Source: an uncultured Veillonella sp.
GTDB lineage: Bacteria > Bacillota > Negativicutes > Veillonellales > Veillonellaceae
DNA: 64,000 nucleotides
Reading direction: 5' to 3'
Assembly (NCBI RefSeq): GCF_934230905.1
Contig: NZ_CAKQFJ010000009.1
Coordinates: forward strand, 1-64,000
A program made the translations under genes and the position numbers. Every line of letters begins with the position of its first letter. Position 1 is the first letter of the stretch. Shown here one piece after another: positions 27,026 to 35,500 of the stretch. Under the pieces are notes generated by a model that was given only the letters and a program-made list of their open reading frames with translations, had not been told where the DNA came from and made no database searches.

Positions 27026-27841
27026 ATGTCTAATTTCATCACTCCTAATGAATTATTACCTATCATGGATGAAGTTATCATTCTTGATGCAAGAGGGTTT
27101 CAAGATTATAAACGTGGCCACATCAAAGGCGCTTTTCCTGTAGATATAGATAAAGATTTGACAGGCCCTATTGGTGAACATGGGGGACGTCATCCATTGC
27201 CGGATATGGAACAGTTAGCTAAAACCTTTGAAACATTTGGTATTAATGAATATTCCAAGGTTGTTGTGTATGATTCGTGGATTTTTTTAGCTGGTCGTCT
27301 CTGGTGGACCTTGCGCTACATGGGTCTTAAGGATGTACGCGTACTATCTGGTGGTATTGAAAGATGGGTTAAAGAAGGTCATTTGTTGACTAAGGAGCCT
27401 ACGCTTTTGCCGACTGAGCCAACGGCGTTCAATTATACCTTACAAACTGATATGACTATGAGTCGTAATGAGGTATTGGAGGCAAGTAAGTCCGGTTCTC
27501 ATGTTATCGTCGATGTGCGGGCACCGGAACGGTATGATGGTTCAGTAGTAGATGCGATGGATGGTATGACAGGGCATATTCCTGGGGCTGTTAATCACTT
27601 TTATGAAAGCGGTTATACATCGGAAGGACCACGTTCTATTAAGGACTTAGAAAATGAGTTCTATAATGAAATATATCAACAAAAACCAGTTGTTACCTAT
27701 TGTGGTTCTGGTGTGACTGCATGTAATGCGCTACTTGTGATGAGTGAAGTAGGGCTTAATTCTGCGTTATATGTAGGCAGTTCCAGTGATTGGGTAACCT
27801 ATGATGAATTCCCAATTCAAACAGGGGTTGAAACATTATGA
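27026..27841 (+). CDS. sseA: Thiosulfate/3-mercaptopyruvate sulfurtransferase (tandem rhodanese)
   Basis: 271 residues from the ATG at 27026, with AAAGGAG upstream. Two rhodanese domains: the N-terminal one (about 5-125) is inactive, with D83 in place of the cysteine (VVYDSW); the C-terminal one has catalytic Cys226 in YCGSGVTAC. The CGSGVT loop is the mercaptopyruvate sulfurtransferase form, while CRKGVT marks thiosulfate enzymes. It moves sulfur from mercaptopyruvate to an acceptor. The stop overlaps the next gene by four bases. Confidence 0.9.
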   Translation: MSNFITPNELLPIMDEVIILDARGFQDYKRGHIKGAFPVDIDKDLTGPIGEHGGRHPLPDMEQLAKTFETFGINEYSKVVVYDSWIFLAGRLWWTLRYMGLKDVRVLSGGIERWVKEGHLLTKEPTLLPTEPTAFNYTLQTDMTMSRNEVLEASKSGSHVIVDVRAPERYDGSVVDAMDGMTGHIPGAVNHFYESGYTSEGPRSIKDLENEFYNEIYQQKPVVTYCGSGVTACNALLVMSEVGLNSALYVGSSSDWVTYDEFPIQTGVETL

Positions 27842-28074
27842 GAATCTTAAACCATATATTATCGGTCGTTGCTTTTGTCTATTTATGCTATCATTTGTAT
27901 ACTTATGGACCTGGCTTATTTAATGTAACGGTGATGATTATTTTCTTATTATCCGTTGTGGCAAACTACTTTAGATATCGTAAAGAAAACGAAATGAAAG
28001 CTAATGAAGTCGTGCGACAAGCACGGGCTCAGGCAAAGCATGATCGTAAACATAAACATGCTCGTGAAAGCTAG
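27838..28074 (+). CDS. Small membrane protein of unknown function
   Basis: 78 residues. The start overlaps the sulfurtransferase stop (ATGA), so it is translationally coupled. Two hydrophobic helices (about 3-23 and 27-46) are followed by a highly basic tail rich in Lys, Arg and His (KHDRKHKHARES). No family recognised. Confidence 0.7.
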   Translation: MRILNHILSVVAFVYLCYHLYTYGPGLFNVTVMIIFLLSVVANYFRYRKENEMKANEVVRQARAQAKHDRKHKHARES

Positions 28075-28119
28075 CTTTCACAAATAATATTGTATATAAA
28101 TGCCTTATAAGGAGTATCA

Positions 28120-28875
28120 ATGAAATTAATATCTTGGAATGTGAATGGACTGCGAGCTGCCGTAACAAAAGGCTTTATTGATTCCTTTAACGAATTAGAT
28201 GCGGATATTTTCTGCTTGCAAGAAACAAAATTACAGCCACATCAAATTGAGCTAGAACTACCAGGCTATGAACAGTTTTGGAATAGTGCAGTGAAAAAGG
28301 GATATAGTGGAACCGCAGTATTTACTCGAATTACACCGATTGCCGTAACAAATGGCATCGGCATTGAAGAGCATGATCAAGAAGGTCGTGTTATTACTGC
28401 TGAATATGATAATTTTTATCTCGTTTGTTGCTATACACCGAATAGCCAACGTGAATTGGCCCGTTTAGATTATCGTATGACATGGGAAGATGCTTTCCGT
28501 GAATACTTATTAGAATTGGATAAAAAGAAACCTGTCATACTCTGTGGTGATCTCAATGTGGCTCACAATGAAATCGATTTGAAAAATCCTAAAACCAATC
28601 GAAAGAATGCGGGCTTCTCTGATGAAGAGCGTGCTAAGATGACTGCATTGTTGGAATCTGGATTTACTGATACATTCCGTTATCTGTATCCTGATGCGGT
28701 TGATGAATATAGCTGGTGGTCTTACATGGGCAAGGCCCGCGATAGAAACGTAGGATGGAGAATTGACTACTTTATTACATCTAAACGCTTGGATGACAAG
28801 ATTAAAGAGGCCAAAATTCATCAACAAATCTTTGGCAGTGATCATTGTCCAGTTGAACTCGATATTGAATTATAA
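28120..28875 (+). CDS. exoA: Exodeoxyribonuclease III / AP endonuclease
   Basis: 251 residues. It cuts DNA 5' of abasic sites and has 3'-5' exonuclease activity, for base-excision repair. N-terminal KLISWNVNGLRA, the metal ligand Glu in LQETKLQ (about residue 35), GDLNVAHNEIDL and the C-terminal SDHCPVELDI are all present. Length fits the ExoA branch. AAGGAG lies upstream. Confidence 0.95.
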   Translation: MKLISWNVNGLRAAVTKGFIDSFNELDADIFCLQETKLQPHQIELELPGYEQFWNSAVKKGYSGTAVFTRITPIAVTNGIGIEEHDQEGRVITAEYDNFYLVCCYTPNSQRELARLDYRMTWEDAFREYLLELDKKKPVILCGDLNVAHNEIDLKNPKTNRKNAGFSDEERAKMTALLESGFTDTFRYLYPDAVDEYSWWSYMGKARDRNVGWRIDYFITSKRLDDKIKEAKIHQQIFGSDHCPVELDIEL

Positions 28876-28922
28876 TATGTGATATGGTGAAAGCTTAGTT
28901 TCATATATCTATATTAACGAAC

Positions 28923-28948
28923 AAAGCCTCATCTTCGGATGAGGCTTT
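28923..28948 (+). terminator. UUCG hairpin between exoA and queC
   Basis: An 11-bp perfect stem (28923-28933 with 28938-28948) with a TTCG loop. There is no T run, and it ends just 4 bp before the queC ribosome site, so it could terminate exoA or shape queC translation. Confidence 0.6.
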
Positions 28949-28962
28949 CATAAGGAGGAACG

Positions 28963-29655
28963 ATGGCACAAAAGCAAAAAGCCGTTGTATTATTTAGCGG
29001 CGGCGTAGATAGCACAACATGTTTGGCGCTCGCCATTGAGCGATTTGGTAAAGAAAACGTAGTGCCTTTATCCATACAATACGGCCAAAAACATAGCAAG
29101 GAGTTAGAGGCAGCGGCCAACGTATTAGCATACTATGGCATAGAAGGGAAAACGATGGATGTAACAAAATTGTTTGCATTCAGTAACTCATCCTTGCTGA
29201 CGCAGTCTACAGAGGCCGTTCCTACTGGTTCCTACAAAGAACAACAAGACGAACAGGGGGCAGGACCTGTTAGCACCTATGTGCCATTTAGAAATGGTCT
29301 GTTCCTATCCGCTGCAGCATCCTTAGCACTATCCCTTGATTGTGGCTATATCTACTATGGTGCTCATGCGGATGATGCGGCTGGCAATGCATATCCAGAC
29401 TGCACCGAAACATTCTATACATCCATGGGCGATGCTATCTTTGAAGGCTCTGGCAAAGAATGCTCCCTCGAAGCACCATTCATCAATAGTAACAAAGCCG
29501 ATGTAGTTCGCGAAGGCCTACGCCTTGGCGTGCCATACCAACTCACCTGGTCCTGCTACGAAGGTGGCGACCACCCATGCGGCCATTGCGGCACCTGCAT
29601 CGACCGTCAAGAAGCCTTCCGTGCCAACGGCATACAAGACCCTGCGCTTAAGTAG
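28963..29655 (+). CDS. queC: 7-cyano-7-deazaguanine synthase
   Basis: 230 residues. It converts carboxy-deazaguanine to preQ0 with ATP and ammonia in queuosine synthesis. The PP-loop motif is FSGGVDSTTC (11-20). The zinc site is Cys198, Cys206, Cys209 and Cys212. AAGGAGG lies upstream. The second half of the gene is clearly richer in G and C than the rest of the window, with many C-ending codons. No queD, queE or queF lies beside it. The queT transporter for the same pathway lies 377 bp downstream. Confidence 0.96.
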   Translation: MAQKQKAVVLFSGGVDSTTCLALAIERFGKENVVPLSIQYGQKHSKELEAAANVLAYYGIEGKTMDVTKLFAFSNSSLLTQSTEAVPTGSYKEQQDEQGAGPVSTYVPFRNGLFLSAAASLALSLDCGYIYYGAHADDAAGNAYPDCTETFYTSMGDAIFEGSGKECSLEAPFINSNKADVVREGLRLGVPYQLTWSCYEGGDHPCGHCGTCIDRQEAFRANGIQDPALK

Positions 29656-29689
29656 GTCGAGGCCCTCTTCCTTAGAACCTGTTAGTGTT

Positions 29690-29922
29690 GTAGTTTTCAG
29701 CCTTTCGAGTACATGGATGAAAATTACATCTTATGATTGCTATAGGTATAGAGTGAGGTCGACTAGGTCCTTCACAAAACGACTTTGGCCCTGCGAAGGC
29801 CGTAGGCCGAAGTCAGACTCGGCCGGTGGAGGCTTTGTGGAGAACCTAGTCGGCCCCTACTTTATTGCGATAGCAGTAAATATATGATATTATAGACGTG
29901 TTGCCGAAAGGCCGAAAACTAC
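29690..29922. mobile_element. MITE-like element with 18-bp terminal inverted repeats and an internal hairpin
   Basis: The left end (29690-29707) and right end (29905-29922, cgaaaggccgaaaactac) are inverted copies with one mismatch in 18. The 233-bp interval has no gene. Inside is a long stem, 29757-29778 with 29834-29855, and within it a second stem, 29781-29790 with 29805-29814 (one G-U). The internal part is much richer in G and C than the flanks. No clear target-site duplication is seen. Call as a non-autonomous element is inference; a structured RNA is the alternative. Confidence 0.5.
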
Positions 29923-29925
29923 ATA

Positions 29926-29965
29926 AGACAGTTTGCAACCATCCTGTCTCTAAACAAAACTACGG
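29926..29965 (+). promoter_or_regulatory. preQ1-I-type riboswitch aptamer upstream of queT
   Basis: A short stem AGACAG (29926-29931) with CUGUCU (29944-29949) encloses a 12-base loop (uuugcaaccauc) and is followed by an A-rich tail CUAAACAAAACUACGG. This matches the small pseudoknot layout of class I preQ1 switches (for example, the tail UUAACAAAACAAGG in Thermoanaerobacter). Part of the tail, aaaactac (29956-29963), is exactly complementary to gtagtttt (29990-29997) in the terminator loop region. Ligand binding should hold the tail and let the terminator form, lowering queT. Confidence 0.75.
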
Positions 29966-29982
29966 AAAACATAAGCATATTC

Positions 29983-30012
29983 GAGCATGGTAGTTTTGCC
30001 ATGCTCTTTTTT
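29983..30012 (+). terminator. Riboswitch-controlled terminator before queT
   Basis: gagcatgg (29983-29990) pairs with ccatgctc (29999-30006), then six T. It ends 8 bp before the queT ribosome site. Its loop holds the strand that pairs with the aptamer tail. Confidence 0.85.
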
Positions 30013-30032
30013 ATTGAAAAGGAGGTGAGTGC

Positions 30033-30524
30033 ATGGTTTCTACACGAAAATTAACTATTTCTGCTATGGTAGTAGCATTGTATATTGTTCTCATCTATAT
30101 GACTCAAGGTATTTCTTTCGGTGCGTACCAAATTCGTATAGCTACATCTTTATATGCACTTGCTTATGCCTTTCCGTTCTTAATCATTCCTATGGGCATA
30201 GGTAATCTCGTTTCTAATTTCTTGTTCGGCGGCCTTGGCATCCTAGATATGGTAGGAGGCTTTGGTGTCGGTATTTTGACGACTGGTATCATCGTATTGA
30301 TGCGACGAGCTGGACTTAGCGCGTGGTGGGCGATGCTGCCAATCATCTTAGTACCTGCATTATGCGTACCATTGTGGCTTAGCCCACTCTTAGGTGTTCC
30401 GTACTGGGCATTGGTAATCAATTTATTGATTGGTCAAACCATTCCTGGTATTGTAGGTGCTACGTTGGTGAAAGTTCTTGTATCTCGGCGTACAGTAGTG
30501 GCACTGATGGGATCAATTAAATAA
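30033..30524 (+). CDS. queT: Queuosine precursor transporter QueT (ECF S-component)
   Basis: 163 residues with about five transmembrane helices. The sequence fits the QueT (DUF988) family, the substrate-binding subunit of an energy-coupling-factor transporter for preQ1/preQ0 or queuine. The N-terminus (TRKLTISAMVVALYIVLIY) and the LYALAYAFPFLIIPMGIGNLV segment are typical. A preQ1-type switch just upstream supports the substrate. The shared EcfAA'T module is not in this window. AAAGGAGGTG precedes the ATG. Confidence 0.93.
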   Translation: MVSTRKLTISAMVVALYIVLIYMTQGISFGAYQIRIATSLYALAYAFPFLIIPMGIGNLVSNFLFGGLGILDMVGGFGVGILTTGIIVLMRRAGLSAWWAMLPIILVPALCVPLWLSPLLGVPYWALVINLLIGQTIPGIVGATLVKVLVSRRTVVALMGSIK

Positions 30525-30540
30525 TTAGCTAGTAAGTGAT

Positions 30541-30580
30541 AAAAAGGTCTGACTTTCAACTGAAAGCCAGACCTTTTTAT
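30541..30580. terminator. Bidirectional terminator between queT and gdhA
   Basis: A 17-bp inverted repeat with one mismatch (30541-30557 with 30562-30578) has an A run on the left and T run on the right, and sits between convergent genes. Confidence 0.92.
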
Positions 30581-30602
30581 TTGTAATTTTTGATAAATAT
30601 GA

Positions 30603-31859
30603 TTAGCAGTTGTAGCCGCGAAGAGTAGTTTCGATAACGAGTCTTTCTAGGGCAACCATATAGGCAGCTAAGCGAGGTGCTACATTATATTTTTCTTGCA
30701 TTTGCCATACTGCTTCAAAGCTATTTTGCATATTTTTAGTGAGTCGTTCATTTACTTCTTCAAGGGACCAGTAGAAACCAGCCTTGTTTTGAACCCATTC
30801 ATAGTAAGATACAACCACACCACCGCCATTTGCGAGTACGTCTGGAATAATATCAACACCTTTTTCAAAGAAGTATGTATCTGCATCGTTTGTAGTAGGA
30901 CCATTAGCACCTTCTAAGATAATTTTGGCGCGTACATTTTTCATGTTATCTTTGTTAATTTGGTTTTCCAGTGCTGCTAGATAGAGAATATCTACATCTT
31001 GTGTTAATAATTCTTGGCCAGTTATAGTTATCATACCTGGTTCGGAGTAACCTGTTAAAGAGCGATTGTTAGCATTAGCATATTCATAGGCTTTTTCTAT
31101 ATTAAGTCCATTTGGATTATATAGATTTACTGATGAGTCACCAATAGCAATAACTTTGGCACCAGCTTCTGCAATCAGACGAGCACCTACAGAACCTACA
31201 TTACCAAATCCTTGTACAGCTACAGTCATGTTTTTTATATCTAAGTTCTTTTTAGCTAAGTAGCCTTGTAAGGCAATTAGACAACCGCGACCAGTCGCTT
31301 CGTTACGCCCTAGAGAACCTCCAACCTCGATGGGCTTACCTGTAACTATACCAGGACTCCATTCTCCTTTCAATACGCTATATTCATCAGCAATCCAACT
31401 CATAATTTGTGCATTTGTATTTACATCTGGTGCTGGGACATCCGTATTTACACCAATAATAGGGGCAATTCGACGTACAAAGTTACGTGTTAATCGTTCC
31501 AACTCTCGAGGTGATAAGGTTTTAGGATCGACTTTGATACCGCCTTTACCACCGCCATAAGGTAAATTGGCAATAGCATTTTTAATTGTCATCCATGCAG
31601 CTAATGCACGTACCTCGTTTTCATCGGCATCTGGATGGAAACGAAGTCCTCCTTTAGCACTACCACGCAATGTGGAATGTTGACACCGATATCCTTCATA
31701 AACATGTACTTCACCATTATCTAATTGTAATGGAACAGAAACTTTTAGTTCTCGTTCAGGGTGACGTAATACTTCATAGTCGTTTCTTGTATAACCTAGT
31801 TTTTCAGCAGCTATATCAAGTGTGTGTAACATGTTTTCATAGGGATTGTAATTTTGCAT
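30603..31859 (-). CDS. gdhA: Glutamate dehydrogenase
   Basis: 418 residues from the ATG at 31859, with AGGAGGG upstream; 23 further in-frame residues before it are rejected. It interconverts glutamate and 2-oxoglutarate plus ammonia. The catalytic lysine is Lys105 in YGGGKGGIKVDP. The dinucleotide-binding loop is GFGNVGS (217-223). The length of about 420 residues is the short hexameric form. Coenzyme preference cannot be settled by eye. It stands alone between two terminators. Confidence 0.94.
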   Translation of the reverse strand: MQNYNPYENMLHTLDIAAEKLGYTRNDYEVLRHPERELKVSVPLQLDNGEVHVYEGYRCQHSTLRGSAKGGLRFHPDADENEVRALAAWMTIKNAIANLPYGGGKGGIKVDPKTLSPRELERLTRNFVRRIAPIIGVNTDVPAPDVNTNAQIMSWIADEYSVLKGEWSPGIVTGKPIEVGGSLGRNEATGRGCLIALQGYLAKKNLDIKNMTVAVQGFGNVGSVGARLIAEAGAKVIAIGDSSVNLYNPNGLNIEKAYEYANANNRSLTGYSEPGMITITGQELLTQDVDILYLAALENQINKDNMKNVRAKIILEGANGPTTNDADTYFFEKGVDIIPDVLANGGGVVVSYYEWVQNKAGFYWSLEEVNERLTKNMQNSFEAVWQMQEKYNVAPRLAAYMVALERLVIETTLRGYNC

Positions 31860-32031
31860 ATAAGACCCTCCTGATAATTCAGAATTAATAGATGATTTAA
31901 AAGTTTTATTACTTAATATATTCGACATTGAATAGGCAATAACCTACGTATCAAATTAACTATATTCTATAGTTGTATACACATGAGTTATAGTTGGTAA
32001 AAACTTCATTATGGTTGTGAAAGATTTTTAC

Positions 32032-32063
32032 AAAAAAGGACTTTACTCCGAAGAATAAAGTCC
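32032..32063 (-). terminator. Terminator of the AGCS symporter gene
   Basis: ggacttta (32038-32045) pairs with taaagtcc (32056-32063). On the minus strand the stem is followed by a run of T. Confidence 0.85.
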
Positions 32064-32080
32064 CTAACAGTCTATACATA

Positions 32081-33541
32081 TTATTTTTCTTTAGTGTCTT
32101 CTACAGGTGTAGGTGGAACAGAAGAGTCTGTTGTTTGCCCATTACCCCACCATACAACACCATATGTATGATTGAGAATGGAACGATTAAATACAGGTGC
32201 TTTAATACCTGCTTTACGTTGCTTAATGTAATCGTCAAGAGCAAGTCCCGCTGTACGTCCCATGCGAACGATAGAGCTAATATTGGTTAATACTAAAAAT
32301 GCCATAAATAAATCGGCTAGATTCCATACGAGATCAAGAGAGGCAATGGATCCTATAAATGTCATAAGAATTACACCGATACGGAATAAATGTAAACAAT
32401 ATTTTTTTTCTGTTAAGTGGCTGATGTTGATTTCGCCATAGTAATAGTTGCCGATAAGGGAGCTAAAGGAGAACATTACGATGAATAAAGCAACGGCTGC
32501 AGGTGCCCAAGAGCCAAGTTGTTGTGCTAGATTATGTTGTACAAGGGCTACACCGGTAAGACCTGTAGTGCTATAATCACCAACCATAAGAACAATAAAT
32601 GCAGATGCTGTACAAATAATAAATGTATCTAAAAATACACCAAATGCTTGAACAAGACCTTGTTCTACAGGATGATTAACAGCTGCTGTTGCGGCTGCGT
32701 TTGGTACAGAACCTTCACCAGCTTCGTTGGAGAAGAGGCCCCGTTTAATACCATTCATAATAGTTGCACCTAATAGACCGCCACCCGCTGCACTTGGTTC
32801 AAAAGCAGAAGTAACAATCGTATAGATTACATGAGGAAATTGTTGAATATTTGCAATGACTACGTATAATGCTGTAGCAATGTAAAGAACCGCCATGATT
32901 GGAACGATAATTTCGGATGCTTTCGCAACACGATTGATACCACCAAAGATGATAAGGCCTACAAGTATAGCAACAACAATACCTGTATAGGCTACATCAA
33001 AATTGAAAATTTGAAGTGATGCGGCCAATGTGTTTGCTTGTACAGAGTTGTAAATCCAGCCATAGGTAATACTGATTAAAATAGCAAATAAAACAGCTAG
33101 GAATTTGTTGTTAAGGCCGTAGCGGATGTAGTAAGCTGGGCCGCCGTAGAAACCGCCTTTAGCAACTGGTTCTTTGTAAATTTGAGCTAGTGTACTTTCA
33201 ATAAAGCCAGTAGCGGCACCGATAAGGGCAATAACCCACATCCAGAAAACGGCACCAGGACCACCGAGTACGACGGCAATAGCGATACCAGCGATGTTAC
33301 CAACACCTACGCGAGATGCGGTACTAACGCAGAATGCTTGGAATGAGGATACATGATTCTTTTCTGTTTTTGAACCTGCACCAGAGGCTACAAGGCGAAC
33401 CATTTCCTTAAACATACGGATTTGAACGGCGCCGGTCGTCATTGTAAAGAATAGACCAGCACCAATGAGAATGAAAATAATTAAGTAGTTCCACAAATAG
33501 GTGTTCACCGTGGAGACTGCATCATTAAGTAGGGCTTCCAT
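32081..33541 (-). CDS. Alanine/glycine:cation symporter (AGCS family)
   Basis: 486 residues from the ATG at 33541, where AGGTGAG lies 4-5 bp upstream; an in-frame GTG at 33550 overlaps that site. About 10-11 transmembrane helices. Family motifs include GVGNIAGIAIAVVLGGPGAVFWMW and NEAGEGSVPNAAATA. The protein takes up alanine or glycine with Na+ (or H+). It is a monocistronic minus-strand gene with its own terminator. In an amino-acid and lactate user, it fits with glutamate dehydrogenase next door, but co-regulation is not shown. Confidence 0.92.
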   Translation of the reverse strand: MEALLNDAVSTVNTYLWNYLIIFILIGAGLFFTMTTGAVQIRMFKEMVRLVASGAGSKTEKNHVSSFQAFCVSTASRVGVGNIAGIAIAVVLGGPGAVFWMWVIALIGAATGFIESTLAQIYKEPVAKGGFYGGPAYYIRYGLNNKFLAVLFAILISITYGWIYNSVQANTLAASLQIFNFDVAYTGIVVAILVGLIIFGGINRVAKASEIIVPIMAVLYIATALYVVIANIQQFPHVIYTIVTSAFEPSAAGGGLLGATIMNGIKRGLFSNEAGEGSVPNAAATAAVNHPVEQGLVQAFGVFLDTFIICTASAFIVLMVGDYSTTGLTGVALVQHNLAQQLGSWAPAAVALFIVMFSFSSLIGNYYYGEINISHLTEKKYCLHLFRIGVILMTFIGSIASLDLVWNLADLFMAFLVLTNISSIVRMGRTAGLALDDYIKQRKAGIKAPVFNRSILNHTYGVVWWGNGQTTDSSVPPTPVEDTKEK

Positions 33542-33623
33542 AAAACTCACCTTTCTCTAATAAAACTATAAAATTTGTATTTATTGTATCAAAAAATGAG
33601 ATTTTCTTCTATAGAATATAACA

Positions 33624-33668
33624 AACCCGCATACATAAAGATAATTTATATCTATGTATGCGGGTTTT
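33624..33668. terminator. Bidirectional terminator downstream of the GntR gene
   Basis: A 15-bp perfect inverted repeat (33624-33638 with 33653-33667) carries aaaccc/gggttt ends and lies 50 bp past the GntR stop. Confidence 0.85.
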
Positions 33669-33717
33669 ATTAATGAAATAAAAGTATGATTAAGTATTAG
33701 GTTTTAGTTACTAGATA

Positions 33718-34413
33718 TTAGATATCAGCGTTAAAAGATTTCGCATCTTCCATTCCTTGCAATAAGGTTTGTTCAGAATGTTCCATATGAATTCGTGCAA
33801 GTTTACGTGCTTGTACAGAATTATGAGAAGCAATAGCTTCAACTAAAAGACGATGTTCTTCCCAGGTTTTACGTAAGCGACCAGGTTGGTTCATAGAGAA
33901 ACTACGAAAACGGTATGTTTGTTCTCGTAAATTGTGAACAATGTCTGCTAAGCGTTCATTTCGAGAGGCTTTGTAGAGAACCTCATGAAATGCTACGTCA
34001 GCGGCAACCACACTATCCATGTCTTTGTTTTCCATATGATCGCCAATTTCTACGAGCATTCGTTCTAATGTTTCTATTTCATCACTAGTAATGCGTTCTG
34101 CGGCAAGACCAGCAGCTAATTCTTCAAGGGCAGAACGTATTTCAAATACTTGGGTAATATCTTTTAATGAAATATTAGCTACATATGTACCTCGACGTGG
34201 AACCATCACGACAAATCCCTCAAGTTCAAGTTTGCGAATGGCCTCACGAATAGGTGTTCTGCTTACGCCGAGTTCTTCGGCAAGCGGGATTTCCATAAGG
34301 CGTTCACCAGGTTTTAGTGTACCGTCTTGAATGGCTGAGCGCAACGTTTCGCTTACTACTTCACTTAATGGTTTATAGGCGTCTAGACGTATAGGTTGCA
34401 ATCGTTTTGTCAT
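33718..34413 (-). CDS. GntR-family regulator with FCD domain (FadR-type)
   Basis: 231 residues. The N-terminal winged helix (about 12-78) shows ERLMEIPLAEELGVSRTPIREAIRKLE, the canonical GntR reading head. Residues 85-220 are an all-helical FCD effector domain with the metal/acid-binding pattern (D..FH near AADVAFHEVLY, and later E..H.LLVEAI). FCD members sense small organic acids. The start overlaps the ispE stop by four bases (ATGA), so the two are co-translated. Target genes and ligand are unknown. Confidence 0.92.
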   Translation of the reverse strand: MTKRLQPIRLDAYKPLSEVVSETLRSAIQDGTLKPGERLMEIPLAEELGVSRTPIREAIRKLELEGFVVMVPRRGTYVANISLKDITQVFEIRSALEELAAGLAAERITSDEIETLERMLVEIGDHMENKDMDSVVAADVAFHEVLYKASRNERLADIVHNLREQTYRFRSFSMNQPGRLRKTWEEHRLLVEAIASHNSVQARKLARIHMEHSEQTLLQGMEDAKSFNADI

Positions 34414-35306
34414 TGTACCTCCTCCTGTGTGCAGGTTTTCGTAATTAGTGAAAGCCAGTTATGGCCAGCCTTTTGTATTTCTTCTTGCAAGGATAATGCC
34501 TGTGCTGGCTTCTCTAATAAGACAACCATTGTAGGGCCACTGCCTGTCATGATGGTTGGGTACCCGCGGTTTGTAAAGAATTCTTTACATGTAATGAGTT
34601 CTTTATGATCTGAAAATAATAGCTCTTCAAATGTATTGGCGCTATTTGTAAACGCTGCATTCATATCATTATGTTCCAAATGATCTAAAACACTGGTAAT
34701 CATATTTGATGTAGCATGAGACGTACCATTGTAACGACCATAAGCTGCAGCAGTAGATACAGAGATTTCTGGCTTCACTAATAATAACCAATGAGGTGCA
34801 GGTGATGCGTGATAGACAAGTTCTTCACCACGACCGGTACCGCGCGCTGTACCACCTTTTAAAAGAAATGGTACATCTGAACCTAGCTTTGCTCCTAATA
34901 CCATTAATTCATCCATAGTGAGTCGTAAATCCCAAAATTTATTGAGCCCTAGTAGCATAGCTGCTGCATCTGCACTGCCTCCTCCGAGGCCTGCTGCTGC
35001 AGGTACACGTTTCATAAGGTGAATAGCGGCACCTAATTTACATCCTGTATAGGTTTGTACTTCACGCAATGCTTTCAACGCTAAGTTACGTTCATCATAA
35101 GGAATGAGATCCTGAATATATTGTGGTAATTCGGGTGCTACTCCAGAAAATACAACTGAATGATGTTTTGCAAAATAGATGGAGTCTGCTAAGCGAATAG
35201 ATTGAAAGATACTATCTATATTGTGATATCCGTCATCACGTTTACCAGTGATGGCAAGGCCAATATTGATTTTACTATGGCCTAATTGTTCGATGCTTTT
35301 TGACAT
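34410..35306 (-). CDS. ispE: 4-diphosphocytidyl-2-C-methyl-D-erythritol kinase
   Basis: 298 residues. It phosphorylates CDP-methylerythritol in the non-mevalonate isoprenoid pathway. N-terminal HSKINIGLAITGKRDDGYH and the GHMP ATP loop PAAAGLGGGSADAA (102-115) are clear. GSGPT in TIMTGSGPTMVV is the third motif. The lysine Lys12 and the ATP loop are intact. The 3' end overlaps the GntR gene. Confidence 0.95.
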   Translation of the reverse strand: MSKSIEQLGHSKINIGLAITGKRDDGYHNIDSIFQSIRLADSIYFAKHHSVVFSGVAPELPQYIQDLIPYDERNLALKALREVQTYTGCKLGAAIHLMKRVPAAAGLGGGSADAAAMLLGLNKFWDLRLTMDELMVLGAKLGSDVPFLLKGGTARGTGRGEELVYHASPAPHWLLLVKPEISVSTAAAYGRYNGTSHATSNMITSVLDHLEHNDMNAAFTNSANTFEELLFSDHKELITCKEFFTNRGYPTIMTGSGPTMVVLLEKPAQALSLQEEIQKAGHNWLSLITKTCTQEEVQ

Positions 35307-35500
35307 AAAATCCTCGATATGCTGTGTGATTTGTACGAATCTTTATAGCCGTCGTACATGTGATTAAAAGTGATTGAAAATAAACATTAAGTAGTTTATG
35401 ATGAAATTGTATATGTATGTAAATATATACGGATATTGCTATATATCTAATTAGTTAATTATAGAATATTTATGGTGAAATGGCAATTTAGGAGGCCTAG

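Larger units (their letters stand above)
29656..30032. other. Structured intergenic region between queC and queT
   Basis: 377 bp that hold a 233-bp MITE-like element (29690-29922), then a preQ1-type riboswitch with terminator (29926-30012), then the queT ribosome site. A frame spanning 29525-29887 overlaps queC and the hairpin and is rejected. Confidence 0.7.

Noticed and set aside
29525..29887. 120-codon plus-strand frame over the queC end and the MITE-like hairpin
   Set aside because: It is out of frame with queC, which is clearly real there, and exists only because the region is GC-rich and lacks stops.
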